Made by a program: the position numbers and the translations under genes. A stretch of 14,674 nucleotides of DNA, from contig CANDJN010000044.1 in NCBI GenBank assembly GCA_947385085.1, forward strand, positions 1-14,674, written 5' to 3'. The DNA comes from an uncultured Erysipelotrichaceae bacterium. Its GTDB lineage: Bacteria > Bacillota_I > Bacilli_A > Erysipelotrichales > Erysipelotrichaceae. A model generated the notes under the pieces. It was given only the letters and a program-made list of their open reading frames with translations, was not told where the DNA came from and ran no database searches. Numbering within the stretch: position 1 is the stretch's first letter; the number at the start of each line of letters is the position of its first letter. Positions 6,886-12,670 of this stretch are shown one piece after another.

Positions 6886-6921
6886 AGTGATTCTTTACAA
6901 TGCATTTTGTAAAGAATCACT
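6886..6921. repeat. Perfect 15-bp inverted repeat overlapping the stop of the small membrane gene
   Basis: AGTGATTCTTTACAA (6886-6900) and its exact reverse complement (6907-6921) flank a 6-base loop TGCATT. The TGA stop of the 67-aa gene (6919-6917) lies inside the right arm. There is no T-run on either side, so it is not a standard intrinsic terminator. It could stabilise the 3' end of the transcript or be a protein binding site. Confidence 0.85.
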
Positions 6922-7120
6922 CGCATAAGCCAAGATTCGTAACACTTTTATCTTTGCGAAAGACAATCATAATAGAACTGAAAAATAATATATAATAAAT
7001 AATATCTGTATGAGGAACATGGTTTCTTTCTAAACATCCCATTATCGCAATTCCAATAAAGAAGATCATCCAAAACGCAACGGCAATGATGGAATAGGAT
7101 TTTGTCTTTTTCTGACACAT
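6917..7120 (-). CDS. Small membrane protein with two predicted helices
   Basis: A 67-aa protein of unknown family. It has a basic N-terminus (KKTK), a first hydrophobic helix at about 11-29 (IIAVAFWMIFFIGIAIMG), a short polar loop (ERNHVPHTD), a second helix at about 40-54 (IIYYILFFSSIMIVF), and a basic tail (RKDK). The charges suggest both ends are cytoplasmic. ATG 7120 is chosen over an in-frame GTG at 7129 because GAGGTG lies 6 bases before the ATG and contains that GTG. It lies 114 bases after the dipeptidase gene without an obvious terminator, so it may be a tail of that operon. Its stop codon is embedded in a perfect hairpin. The good ribosome site and clean topology support a real gene, but no homologue is recognised. 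Confidence 0.6.
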   Translation of the reverse strand: MCQKKTKSYSIIAVAFWMIFFIGIAIMGCLERNHVPHTDIIYYILFFSSIMIVFRKDKSVTNLGLCE

Positions 7121-7234
7121 AAAAGACACCTCACTTAAAATAAAATTTATATCTTTTAAAAACGCCCTTTTTCTATTATTGCCTCACTTGTGCCAAACTA
7201 TGTCAAATCATATTTTATATTACCGAGACTTAAA

Positions 7235-8167
7235 TTATCGCCATGACTGTTTCAAAAAACGATAGGCGTTTTCATAGGCAATCGCTTTGATTTCCGCTTC
7301 GGAAAAATGATGTTTCATCTCTTCGATGATGCGTTGTGCCTGAGCCGGTGTACGCATATCATTTAACATGAAGCTTTCTCCATCATCATAATCATCCATA
7401 AAATCCAGGCCTAATGCGATATGCTCGATGCCGATTAGATCACGTAAATATTTCATATGATGGATAAAATGCTTCACATCGCGTTTATTGGGATCTTGAT
7501 CCACAAAGGCACCGCAGCCTACCATGCCTATGATACCGTCACGCTTAGCTAATGCCTTACACTGCTCATCATCTAGATTGCGGGGATGATCGCACAACGC
7601 ACGCGCATTGGAGTGGGTAGCCATTACGGCACCAGTCGCACAATCCATGATATCCCAAAAAGTTTGCTTATTGGCATGAGATACATCCACAATCATATGA
7701 TGCTCGCCCATTCGGGAAATCACCTTGCGGCCCAGATCACTCAATCCACGCATAGGATTGCCTCGAACACCGGTTGCCAAGGCGTTTTCATCATTCCACG
7801 CTAAGGAGGCAATTTTGATGTCATGCTCATATAGCCAATCGATCTTTGCCTCAACATCATCACAAATGCCGCACATCCCCTCTACGGTGTAAATCGCGTA
7901 TAACTCATCCTCTTGTTGTAAATCTTTCTTAGTCTTTACTGAATGAACCTGTAAACAGCGATCATTTTCTTCATGCAGGGCTAGGATCATTTCCTGCATT
8001 TCTTCCCAGCTCTCTGTTCCTTCAAAATAAGAAGCCATGCAGACCCATTGAAAGCCGCCTTCCTTACGCTTTGGCAACTGATTCTGTGTGATAATATTCA
8101 CTTTCCCTTCCCTACGCTGTTTCATCACCGCATAACCGGTATCCGCATGCAAATCAAAAAGTTTCAT
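7235..8167 (-). CDS. Membrane dipeptidase, M19 family
   Basis: A zinc-dependent dipeptidase of the renal dipeptidase family, which hydrolyses dipeptides, including some with a D-residue at the C-terminal side. Counting from ATG 8167 (310 aa), the metal ligands are visible: 'FDLHADT' (His7, Asp9), 'YTVEGMCG' (bridging Glu96), 'VDVSHAN' (His164) and 'ATHSNARAL' (His185), followed by 'DHPRNL' and 'LGLDFMDDY' (Asp255). There is no signal peptide, so it is cytoplasmic, as in most Bacillota members. ATG 8167 gives the usual M-K-L-F-D-L-H start; an in-frame ATG at 8179 would add four residues. Neither has a good ribosome site at the right distance, so translation is probably coupled to the overlapping upstream gene. 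A near-copy of the start region lies just upstream in another frame. Confidence 0.92.
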   Translation of the reverse strand: MKLFDLHADTGYAVMKQRREGKVNIITQNQLPKRKEGGFQWVCMASYFEGTESWEEMQEMILALHEENDRCLQVHSVKTKKDLQQEDELYAIYTVEGMCGICDDVEAKIDWLYEHDIKIASLAWNDENALATGVRGNPMRGLSDLGRKVISRMGEHHMIVDVSHANKQTFWDIMDCATGAVMATHSNARALCDHPRNLDDEQCKALAKRDGIIGMVGCGAFVDQDPNKRDVKHFIHHMKYLRDLIGIEHIALGLDFMDDYDDGESFMLNDMRTPAQAQRIIEEMKHHFSEAEIKAIAYENAYRFLKQSWR

Positions 8168-8206
8168 ATTCCATCGCATCGAAATATTTCATTTCGACTC
8201 CTCCTT
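8154..8206 (-). repeat. Near-duplicate of the dipeptidase start region with a misplaced ribosome site
   Basis: A strong AAGGAGGAG site (8206-8198) is 7 bases from an ATG at 8192. That ATG reads MKYFDA in the frame of the upstream gene and stops at 8154. The bases from 8192 (ATGAAATATTTCGATGC) resemble those from the dipeptidase ATG at 8167 (ATGAAACTTTTTGATTTGC), which encode MKLFDL. The two ATGs are 25 bases apart, so they lie in different frames. Confidence 0.5.
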
Positions 8207-9137
8207 CTCTACCGCTATCATATGCGCGATCCCTTAAGATATTAAGCAATGATAGCGGATCATGCTTATGCATAACAACATTATAGAGACATTCTACCGC
8301 CTGTAATGCCACAATCTGCGCCTGTTCAAATAAATCAAGGAATCCATTATGATGGCATTCCTCCTTGTCACAGGGATGAAGCCATAGCTGTCCCCGCAAA
8401 TTTAAAACATCAAGAGTATCGTCAATCTCGCAGGGAACAACATTACCGGATATGAGCAACGGCTGATGAATGATTTTTTCTATGCCCTTTAAGATTTTTA
8501 CTTTTATGTCTTTCGGATCATACAGCATTCTTTGTACATCCTTCCAGGATTCTAATGCTTGACGCAGTTGATAGACATGTATTGTCTTATTCAAGCTAGC
8601 CTTTATTGCCGGTATATAAATGCGTGCAATCGCCTGTAACATATCTCGATCGAATTCACAAATTTCATATGTTCGATATTCACGAATATTCTTTTGATGA
8701 TACAGCCTCAACATAACCGCATCCAATACCGATTCAAAGCGATGGTGTCTGCCGGCACTCATTCCGCGTCCATTGCCGGTGCGATAGAAAATATATGGAT
8801 GACTGGTCATATCCAAAGCCCAATGACATAAATGTCCCATCACATAAGCCAATTCACGCTCTTGGATCGCCGCATTGGCTTCTTTCTGTATCACCATCAT
8901 CGCACGGTAATAAAAAGCATTGACATGCGTACTGTGCAATGCGCTGCCAATATGATTTAACGAATGTTCCCGCATCATTTCCCATGGTCGCATATGATAG
9001 AAAAAAAGAAAATCCGGTCCGTTAGCACCAATTCCGAACAACTGTATATGCTTTTCCAATAAGGCTTTCACATCATGGTTCATACACTGTTTCGCTATCG
9101 TTTCCGCGAAGATTTTATGGGTAATAATATTCGGCAT
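8154..9137 (-). CDS. Zinc-dependent phospholipase C-like protein
   Basis: A 327-aa protein of the zinc-dependent phospholipase C-like family common in Bacillota, whose physiological substrate is generally not known. Motifs: 'MPNIITHKIFAE' (1-12, His7), 'GIGANGPDFLFFYH' (35-48, Asp42), 'YVMGHLCHWALDMTSHPYIFY' (98-118, with His102, His105, Asp109 and His113), and 'RHHRFES' (130-136). These His and Asp residues are the expected zinc ligands. No signal peptide is seen, so it is probably cytoplasmic. ATG 9137 is preferred to an in-frame TTG at 9146 because AGGAG lies 9 bases before the ATG and the family begins with MP. Its last codons overlap the dipeptidase start by 14 bases, so the two form an operon. 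The final 12 codons follow an internal ribosome site, so the true C-terminus may be distorted. Confidence 0.85.
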   Translation of the reverse strand: MPNIITHKIFAETIAKQCMNHDVKALLEKHIQLFGIGANGPDFLFFYHMRPWEMMREHSLNHIGSALHSTHVNAFYYRAMMVIQKEANAAIQERELAYVMGHLCHWALDMTSHPYIFYRTGNGRGMSAGRHHRFESVLDAVMLRLYHQKNIREYRTYEICEFDRDMLQAIARIYIPAIKASLNKTIHVYQLRQALESWKDVQRMLYDPKDIKVKILKGIEKIIHQPLLISGNVVPCEIDDTLDVLNLRGQLWLHPCDKEECHHNGFLDLFEQAQIVALQAVECLYNVVMHKHDPLSLLNILRDRAYDSGREGGVEMKYFDAMEYETF

Positions 9138-9163
9138 GATTAACAACTCCTAATCTTTCCATC

Positions 9164-9172
9164 ATTATAGCA
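9164..9172 (-). promoter_or_regulatory. Extended -10 promoter of the phospholipase-dipeptidase operon
   Basis: TGCTATAAT on the minus strand (9172-9164) is a perfect extended -10. The -35 position falls in the preceding terminator and is poor, which an extended -10 can tolerate. The TSS would be near 9157, giving a 20-base leader with AGGAG. Confidence 0.65.
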
Positions 9173-9209
9173 TAAAATAACAAAAGATATCGGCAATCAC
9201 CGATATCTT
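9172..9209 (-). terminator. Terminator of the SleC-like gene
   Basis: AAGATATCGG (9209-9200) pairs perfectly with CCGATATCTT (9193-9184) around a 6-base loop on the minus strand, followed by TTGTTATTTT. It lies right after the TAA of the SleC-like gene and abuts the next promoter. Confidence 0.85.
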
Positions 9210-9213
9210 ATTG

Positions 9214-11265
9214 TTAAAACATGAGTTCCTGATAAATCTGATTGATCAAATTCCATGTCTGTTGTCCGACAATACCATCTACGGGAATACCCATCAAGCG
9301 TTGGAAAGCTTGAACCGCATTGGCAGTCGCAGAACCATAGATACCGTCCACTTCTACATTGGGAATTGATGGATAATAAATAGAGATATTTTTCAAACGC
9401 TGTTGAATGAATGATACTTCATTTCCCCGTGAACCAAGCCGCAACAATGTACCGGGAAATGGCGGCTGACCTATTGATGGCGCATCTCCTTGCGCAATCT
9501 GATTGGCTTCAGTAAACAGACGTTTCCAAGTGTTGGCTCCTACAATACCATCGGCAGTGAGATTAAACTGTCGTTGAAAAGCCAGCACCGCATTGCGTGT
9601 TGCATTTCCGAAGATGCCGTCTTCTACAATCACCGGAATGGCGCTATATTGACTGGAAACCGTATTCAAAGCACTTTGAACCGCTAGGACTTGATCTCCG
9701 CTGGCACCTATGCGAAGCGGTGATCCAGGATATGGCGGTGCCGTGTCTTCCGGGACGATTTCCTGATCTAATGAAGAAAAGACCGCATAAATCCGATCCC
9801 AAGTAGAACGTCCTACTATCCCATCCTGAATCAGTCCAAAACGCTTTTGGAAAGCAATGACAGCCTCTTCTAAACCGCGACCGAAGCGACCGTCAATCGC
9901 AACCTCACCGATTTCATTATAGAAAACACCAATGCTAGCCAAATAGTATTGAAGCAATTGAACATCTACGCCTTTACTGCCTTCACGCAAAGTCGTACCC
10001 GGCCACTCTCCGCTATAGAGGTTTTGAATTTGTCCAATTGACTGCAATTCTGCCAATTTTCGTACCGCCGCATAAATGTAACTGATGCGATACCATGTCG
10101 CTTTACCAACAACACCATCTACCCCTAAATTAAACTGACGCTGAAAGGTACGGACAGCATTTTCGGTAGCCGCGCCAAAGGTTCCATCTACTGGAAAAAT
10201 CGGAGTAATATTAGGATAATTAATCGCAATCGCATTTAACTGTTCCTGAAGCTGGCGCACCTGTTGTCCGGTAGAACCCATGCGCAAAGGCGATCCCGGA
10301 TACGATGATACAATATCCTGGATGTTGTTTGTTTCTCGAATCTGAATCTCATTTCCATAATAATAACGAAGAATGCGAATCGCAGAATAACCGCGATTGG
10401 CTAAATCTACGGTTCCCCATTGCTTCAAGCCCGGACATGTGGCAATACGTCCATCACAGTATTCCGCATAATACGGTTCCATATAGTTATTTTTCTGGAT
10501 ATATTGACCGAACACTTCGTCCACAACATCCGCAATGGAATCATAAATATTACGATTTTTTACAAATGCCTGATCAAACGCTGTTGAATTGGTAATGTCA
10601 AAATCATATCCCTTTGAGCGATACCATTCGGTATAAATACGATTTAAGACTAATGACATTTGCGCCCATACATTTGCCTTAATCGCTTCATAGGGCCATG
10701 TCGGATACACCTCTGAACTGGCGCAGTTTTTCAAGTAATACAGAAACGGTACGGTGATATTTTCCGCATTGCGATCCGGACGTCCCAAATGAACTGTGAT
10801 ATTGGTAGGAATCACAATTTGCGTCAATATCCGCGCGGTCGTATTCGGCGGTGTTTGACCGCTGTTATTTCCCCCTTCATCTGTTAAAAGATGATGATCG
10901 GGAATCACATCAATGTTACGCTGTGAACTGCGTTGAAGCCGCGTTGGAATCGGTTCTACATTAAGCAAACTGTATTCTCCGGCAAATACCTGTACCCCAA
11001 GTATCTCTTCCAATTCAAAGCCATTGGCACGCACTTGCACATTGTACGTCTCATACGGTCGCTCCTCATTGTTTTCATTTAAACTCAGCGACCTTGCCGG
11101 TGCATACAGCGGAATATTCTCGGTTTTCCCCGTATCATCCGTTATGAAAAAATCTTCAAATACCACTTCATCGTTTTCTACTTTATAGATTCGTACCATT
11201 GCCTGAGATATGGCATATGCCTGATCTCCCAAGGATGTCTGAACCTGTAAATATCCTGTAGCGAT
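9214..11265 (-). CDS. SleC-like spore cortex-lytic enzyme with four peptidoglycan-binding repeats
   Basis: Probable germination enzyme that degrades spore cortex peptidoglycan. Numbered from the proposed start (683 aa): an N-terminal SleC-type segment (1-106) beginning 'ATGYLQVQTSLGDQAYAIS'; a SpoIID-like lytic transglycosylase domain (about 150-310) with 'CASSEVYPTWPYEAIKANV' (likely catalytic Glu185), 'YDFDITNSTAFDQ' and 'CPGLKQWGTVDLANRGYS'; then four PG_binding_1 repeats at about 323-392, 422-491, 513-582 and 603-672. Each repeat begins 'PG[ST].LR.G..G..V', has an 'AV..FQ..' helix and ends 'DGIVG..TW'. SleC itself has one repeat and about 440 aa, so this is an enlarged relative. No signal peptide is seen. 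The in-frame TTG at 11232 would remove the conserved 'GYLQV' strand and lacks a ribosome site, whereas AGGGGG stands 7 bases before an in-frame ATC at 11265. Confidence 0.88.
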   Translation of the reverse strand: MATGYLQVQTSLGDQAYAISQAMVRIYKVENDEVVFEDFFITDDTGKTENIPLYAPARSLSLNENNEERPYETYNVQVRANGFELEEILGVQVFAGEYSLLNVEPIPTRLQRSSQRNIDVIPDHHLLTDEGGNNSGQTPPNTTARILTQIVIPTNITVHLGRPDRNAENITVPFLYYLKNCASSEVYPTWPYEAIKANVWAQMSLVLNRIYTEWYRSKGYDFDITNSTAFDQAFVKNRNIYDSIADVVDEVFGQYIQKNNYMEPYYAEYCDGRIATCPGLKQWGTVDLANRGYSAIRILRYYYGNEIQIRETNNIQDIVSSYPGSPLRMGSTGQQVRQLQEQLNAIAINYPNITPIFPVDGTFGAATENAVRTFQRQFNLGVDGVVGKATWYRISYIYAAVRKLAELQSIGQIQNLYSGEWPGTTLREGSKGVDVQLLQYYLASIGVFYNEIGEVAIDGRFGRGLEEAVIAFQKRFGLIQDGIVGRSTWDRIYAVFSSLDQEIVPEDTAPPYPGSPLRIGASGDQVLAVQSALNTVSSQYSAIPVIVEDGIFGNATRNAVLAFQRQFNLTADGIVGANTWKRLFTEANQIAQGDAPSIGQPPFPGTLLRLGSRGNEVSFIQQRLKNISIYYPSIPNVEVDGIYGSATANAVQAFQRLMGIPVDGIVGQQTWNLINQIYQELMF

Positions 11266-11278
11266 ATTACCACCCCCT
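11263..11278 (-). promoter_or_regulatory. Ribosome site placing initiation at an AUC codon
   Basis: AGGGGGTGG (11278-11270) is a strong anti-16S match. Counting 7 bases from AGGGGG reaches ATC at 11265-11263, which opens the frame ATC-GCT-ACA-GGA-TAT (x-A-T-G-Y). No ATG, GTG or TTG lies in this frame between the upstream TAA (about 11307) and TTG 11232. Confidence 0.6.
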
Positions 11279-11313
11279 AGGCTACTGTATGGTAAAACAG
11301 TCGATTAGGTTGT

Positions 11314-11343
11314 ATGTATGCCCAAAAGCACATGATAATTGCA
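11314..11343 (-). promoter_or_regulatory. Possible sigma-G (forespore) promoter of the SleC-like gene
   Basis: TGCAAT (11343-11338) and CATACAT (11320-11314) are separated by 17 bases, close to the sigma-F/sigma-G pattern of TGMATA, 17-18 bases, CATACTA. The leader to the AUC start would be about 40 bases. No sigma-A-like pair is seen here. Sigma assignment is inference; a sigma-K or sigma-E site is not excluded. Confidence 0.4.
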
Positions 11344-11397
11344 TAGAAAAGAACTTTGTCTCCTGAAAACCAATAAAAGAAAGGCTTATTATCCCAT

Positions 11398-11432
11398 AAA
11401 AAAAGTATTATTCACGATTGAAATAATACTTT
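11398..11432 (-). terminator. Terminator overlapping the 3' end of the 152-aa gene
   Basis: AAAGTATTATT (11432-11422) pairs perfectly with AATAATACTTT (11412-11402) across a 9-base loop on the minus strand, then runs into T's (11404-11398). The left arm encodes the last Lys-Tyr-Tyr-Phe and the TAA stop lies in the right arm. Confidence 0.9.
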
Positions 11433-11866
11433 CCATTGGCTTGATATATCGCATGAATCTTTTGTTCAATTTCACTTTTACTTTGCGTTAACTCCTGAAT
11501 AATCATGTCGCACATGCGATAGAGATAAACCGAAATTCTTCGCATCTCCGTGCGTGTGTATAATTCCTGTGCATTACTATGAAATAGCCGATCCACATTA
11601 TTGGCAAATTTATCGACAATGGGAATATAAAGATCAGAATCCATAAAATGACGATGTTCTTCTTTAAAAAAGCGCACATCATTGATAATTTCACCGAATG
11701 ATTGATTCAAGCGCAGGTCGGATTGTTCCGCTGCAGGAGTACGTTCTAGTTTAATGACAAATGACTTAACCTTATTATTCAGCAGCTTCAACGAGCCCAT
11801 AATCTGAAAAACACGCATATTTTTGCTCTCCAGCAGACGCAGTTCTTTTTGCGCTTCCTCATTCAT
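11408..11866 (-). CDS. Uncharacterised helical protein
   Basis: A 152-aa cytoplasmic protein that I do not recognise. It looks almost entirely alpha-helical, with amphipathic stretches 'EAQKELRLLESKNMRVFQIMGSLKLLNNKVKSFVIKLER' (4-42), 'FGEIINDVRFFKEEHRHF' (57-74), 'IPIVDKFANNVDRLFHSNAQELYTR' (81-105) and 'MRRISVYLYRMCDMIIQELTQSKSEIEQKIHAIY' (108-141), so a helical bundle or coiled coil is likely. There is no signal peptide or membrane helix. The ATG at 11866 has AGAGGG 7 bases upstream. An extended -10 promoter and a terminator embedded in its 3' end make it a single-gene unit. It lies between spore coat and spore cortex genes, but its promoter looks vegetative, so a spore role is not supported by sequence. 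Confidence 0.8.
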   Translation of the reverse strand: MNEEAQKELRLLESKNMRVFQIMGSLKLLNNKVKSFVIKLERTPAAEQSDLRLNQSFGEIINDVRFFKEEHRHFMDSDLYIPIVDKFANNVDRLFHSNAQELYTRTEMRRISVYLYRMCDMIIQELTQSKSEIEQKIHAIYQANGKYYFNRE

Positions 11867-11898
11867 GAACGATCCCTCTCTTACTATCCACTCTCAAT

Positions 11899-11907
11899 AT
11901 TTTACCA
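11899..11907 (-). promoter_or_regulatory. Extended -10 promoter of the 152-aa gene
   Basis: TGGTAAAAT (11907-11899) is an extended -10, with TTTTCA (4 of 6 to -35 consensus) 17 bases upstream of TAAAAT. The leader would be about 26 bases and carries AGAGGG. Confidence 0.55.
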
Positions 11908-11973
11908 CAAAATTTTCTTGTTGAAAATGAGGGAAAGAAAAAAAGCACGCATTTCTGCACAAATTCATCTTAT

Positions 11974-12000
11974 AAAAAAACGGGACTGCTATAAATCCCG
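11974..12000 (-). terminator. Terminator of the spore coat gene pair
   Basis: CGGGATT (12000-11994) pairs with AGTCCCG (11987-11981) with one G-U pair and a 6-base loop on the minus strand, followed by seven T (11980-11974). Confidence 0.9.
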
Positions 12001-12013
12001 CTTATTAGGTATA

Positions 12014-12262
12014 TTAATTACCGCTTTGAATTTTCGATAATGTTTGTTTTACTTCTGATGCTTTCACATTTTTAACAACATACCAGCCTTGTCTGGTCAT
12101 TTCATCATAAGTTCTTGCCTGATGTTCCATCGTTTCATCCAAGCCGTTTTTTAATAGATCGCGAATGTCCTGATTGGAGCTTTCCAGCGTGCCATGAACA
12201 TATACTTCAACGGTGCTTTTCAGAATTAGCAAATAATTTTCCATTAATTGTTGATCATTCAT
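12014..12262 (-). CDS. Spore coat protein, Coat-F family
   Basis: An 82-aa protein of the Coat-F family, a ferritin-like helical family found in spore coats. The pattern 'ENYLLILKSTVEVYVHGTLESSNQDIRDLLKNGLDETMEHQARTYDEMTRQGWYVVKNV' fits the family: 'LL..LKS....Y..G..ES.N..IR..L' in the first helix pair and 'H...YD.M...GWY.V' in the second. B. subtilis CotF is about twice as long, but clostridial members of 80-90 aa are common. GGAGGTG lies 7 bases before ATG 12262. The start overlaps the end of the upstream partner gene by 8 bases, so the two are translationally coupled. Expression in the mother cell late in sporulation is expected from the family rather than shown by a clear promoter. Confidence 0.82.
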   Translation of the reverse strand: MNDQQLMENYLLILKSTVEVYVHGTLESSNQDIRDLLKNGLDETMEHQARTYDEMTRQGWYVVKNVKASEVKQTLSKIQSGN

Positions 12263-12446
12263 TTGCTTTCACCTCCAGCATATTCAAGAGCTTTTCCTGC
12301 ATTTTTTCATGCTTTTTTATTTCCTTCTCTAAAAAGGATTTCAGCTTTTCATCCTGTAAGCATCGAACTGTCTCCTTACAAATCGCGATCATGTTTTTTT
12401 CATGACCGATCGCATCTTCTACGTAAAGTAATTCTTTCTGTGTCAT
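12255..12446 (-). CDS. Small partner of the Coat-F protein
   Basis: A 63-aa helical protein, 'MTQKELLYVEDAIGHEKNMIAICKETVRCLQDEKLKSFLEKEIKKHEKMQEKLLNML...'. The 'KELLY[VI]EDA[IL]GHE' start and the 'LQDE.LKSF......KH' second helix match the short proteins that usually precede clostridial Coat-F genes (YraG-like) and are annotated as spore coat proteins. The open frame reaches back to 12638, but the real start is ATG 12446, because AAGGAGG lies 6 bases upstream and the extra N-terminal part is low in complexity and covers the promoter region. It overlaps the Coat-F gene by 8 bases. The pair probably folds into, or assembles as, a four-helix ferritin-like unit; that is inference. Confidence 0.8.
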   Translation of the reverse strand: MTQKELLYVEDAIGHEKNMIAICKETVRCLQDEKLKSFLEKEIKKHEKMQEKLLNMLEVKANE

Positions 12447-12523
12447 TGTCTGCCTCCTTATTGTTATTATGGAAGTTTTCCAATCTTTTAAACATGAAAA
12501 AACGAAAAATATTATTGTCGTTT

Positions 12524-12572
12524 CATTCTTAAAATTATTCATATTATGACTGTCATTTCCATAATCATTTGG
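12524..12572 (-). promoter_or_regulatory. Region likely holding the sporulation promoter of the coat genes
   Basis: On the minus strand AATGATT is followed after 14 bases by CATAATAT, a partial fit to the sigma-E pattern (KMATATT, 14-15 bases, CATACAMT). A TGAATA hexamer typical of forespore sigma -35 elements is also present, but without a good -10. No sigma-A promoter is seen. Assignment is weak. Confidence 0.3.
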
Positions 12573-12611
12573 GTCATAATGAATAATTAACCTTGGAAAG
12601 GTTGAAAGCAT

Positions 12612-12646
12612 AAAAAACAGGCTGTTGACGTGAGTCAATAGCCTGT
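12612..12646 (-). terminator. Terminator of ppdK
   Basis: ACAGGCTATTGAC (12646-12634) pairs with GTCAACAGCCTGT (12629-12617) with a single A-C mismatch and a 4-base loop, then a T-run (12617-12612) on the minus strand. It lies 25 bases after the ppdK stop. Confidence 0.92.
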
Positions 12647-12670
12647 GTCTGATTCCTTAAACATCTACGA

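Noticed and set aside
7185..7206. TTGACA (7206-7201) and a sigma-54-like TGGCAC-N5-AGGCA upstream of the small membrane gene.
   Set aside because: The TTGACA has no acceptable -10 at 16-18 bases, and the sigma-54 match has a poor -12 half with no sign of an enhancer-binding regulator nearby.
12447..12638. N-terminal extension of the 63-aa coat partner to a 127-aa frame.
   Set aside because: The extension is low in complexity, covers the promoter region, and the AAGGAGG site points clearly to ATG 12446.
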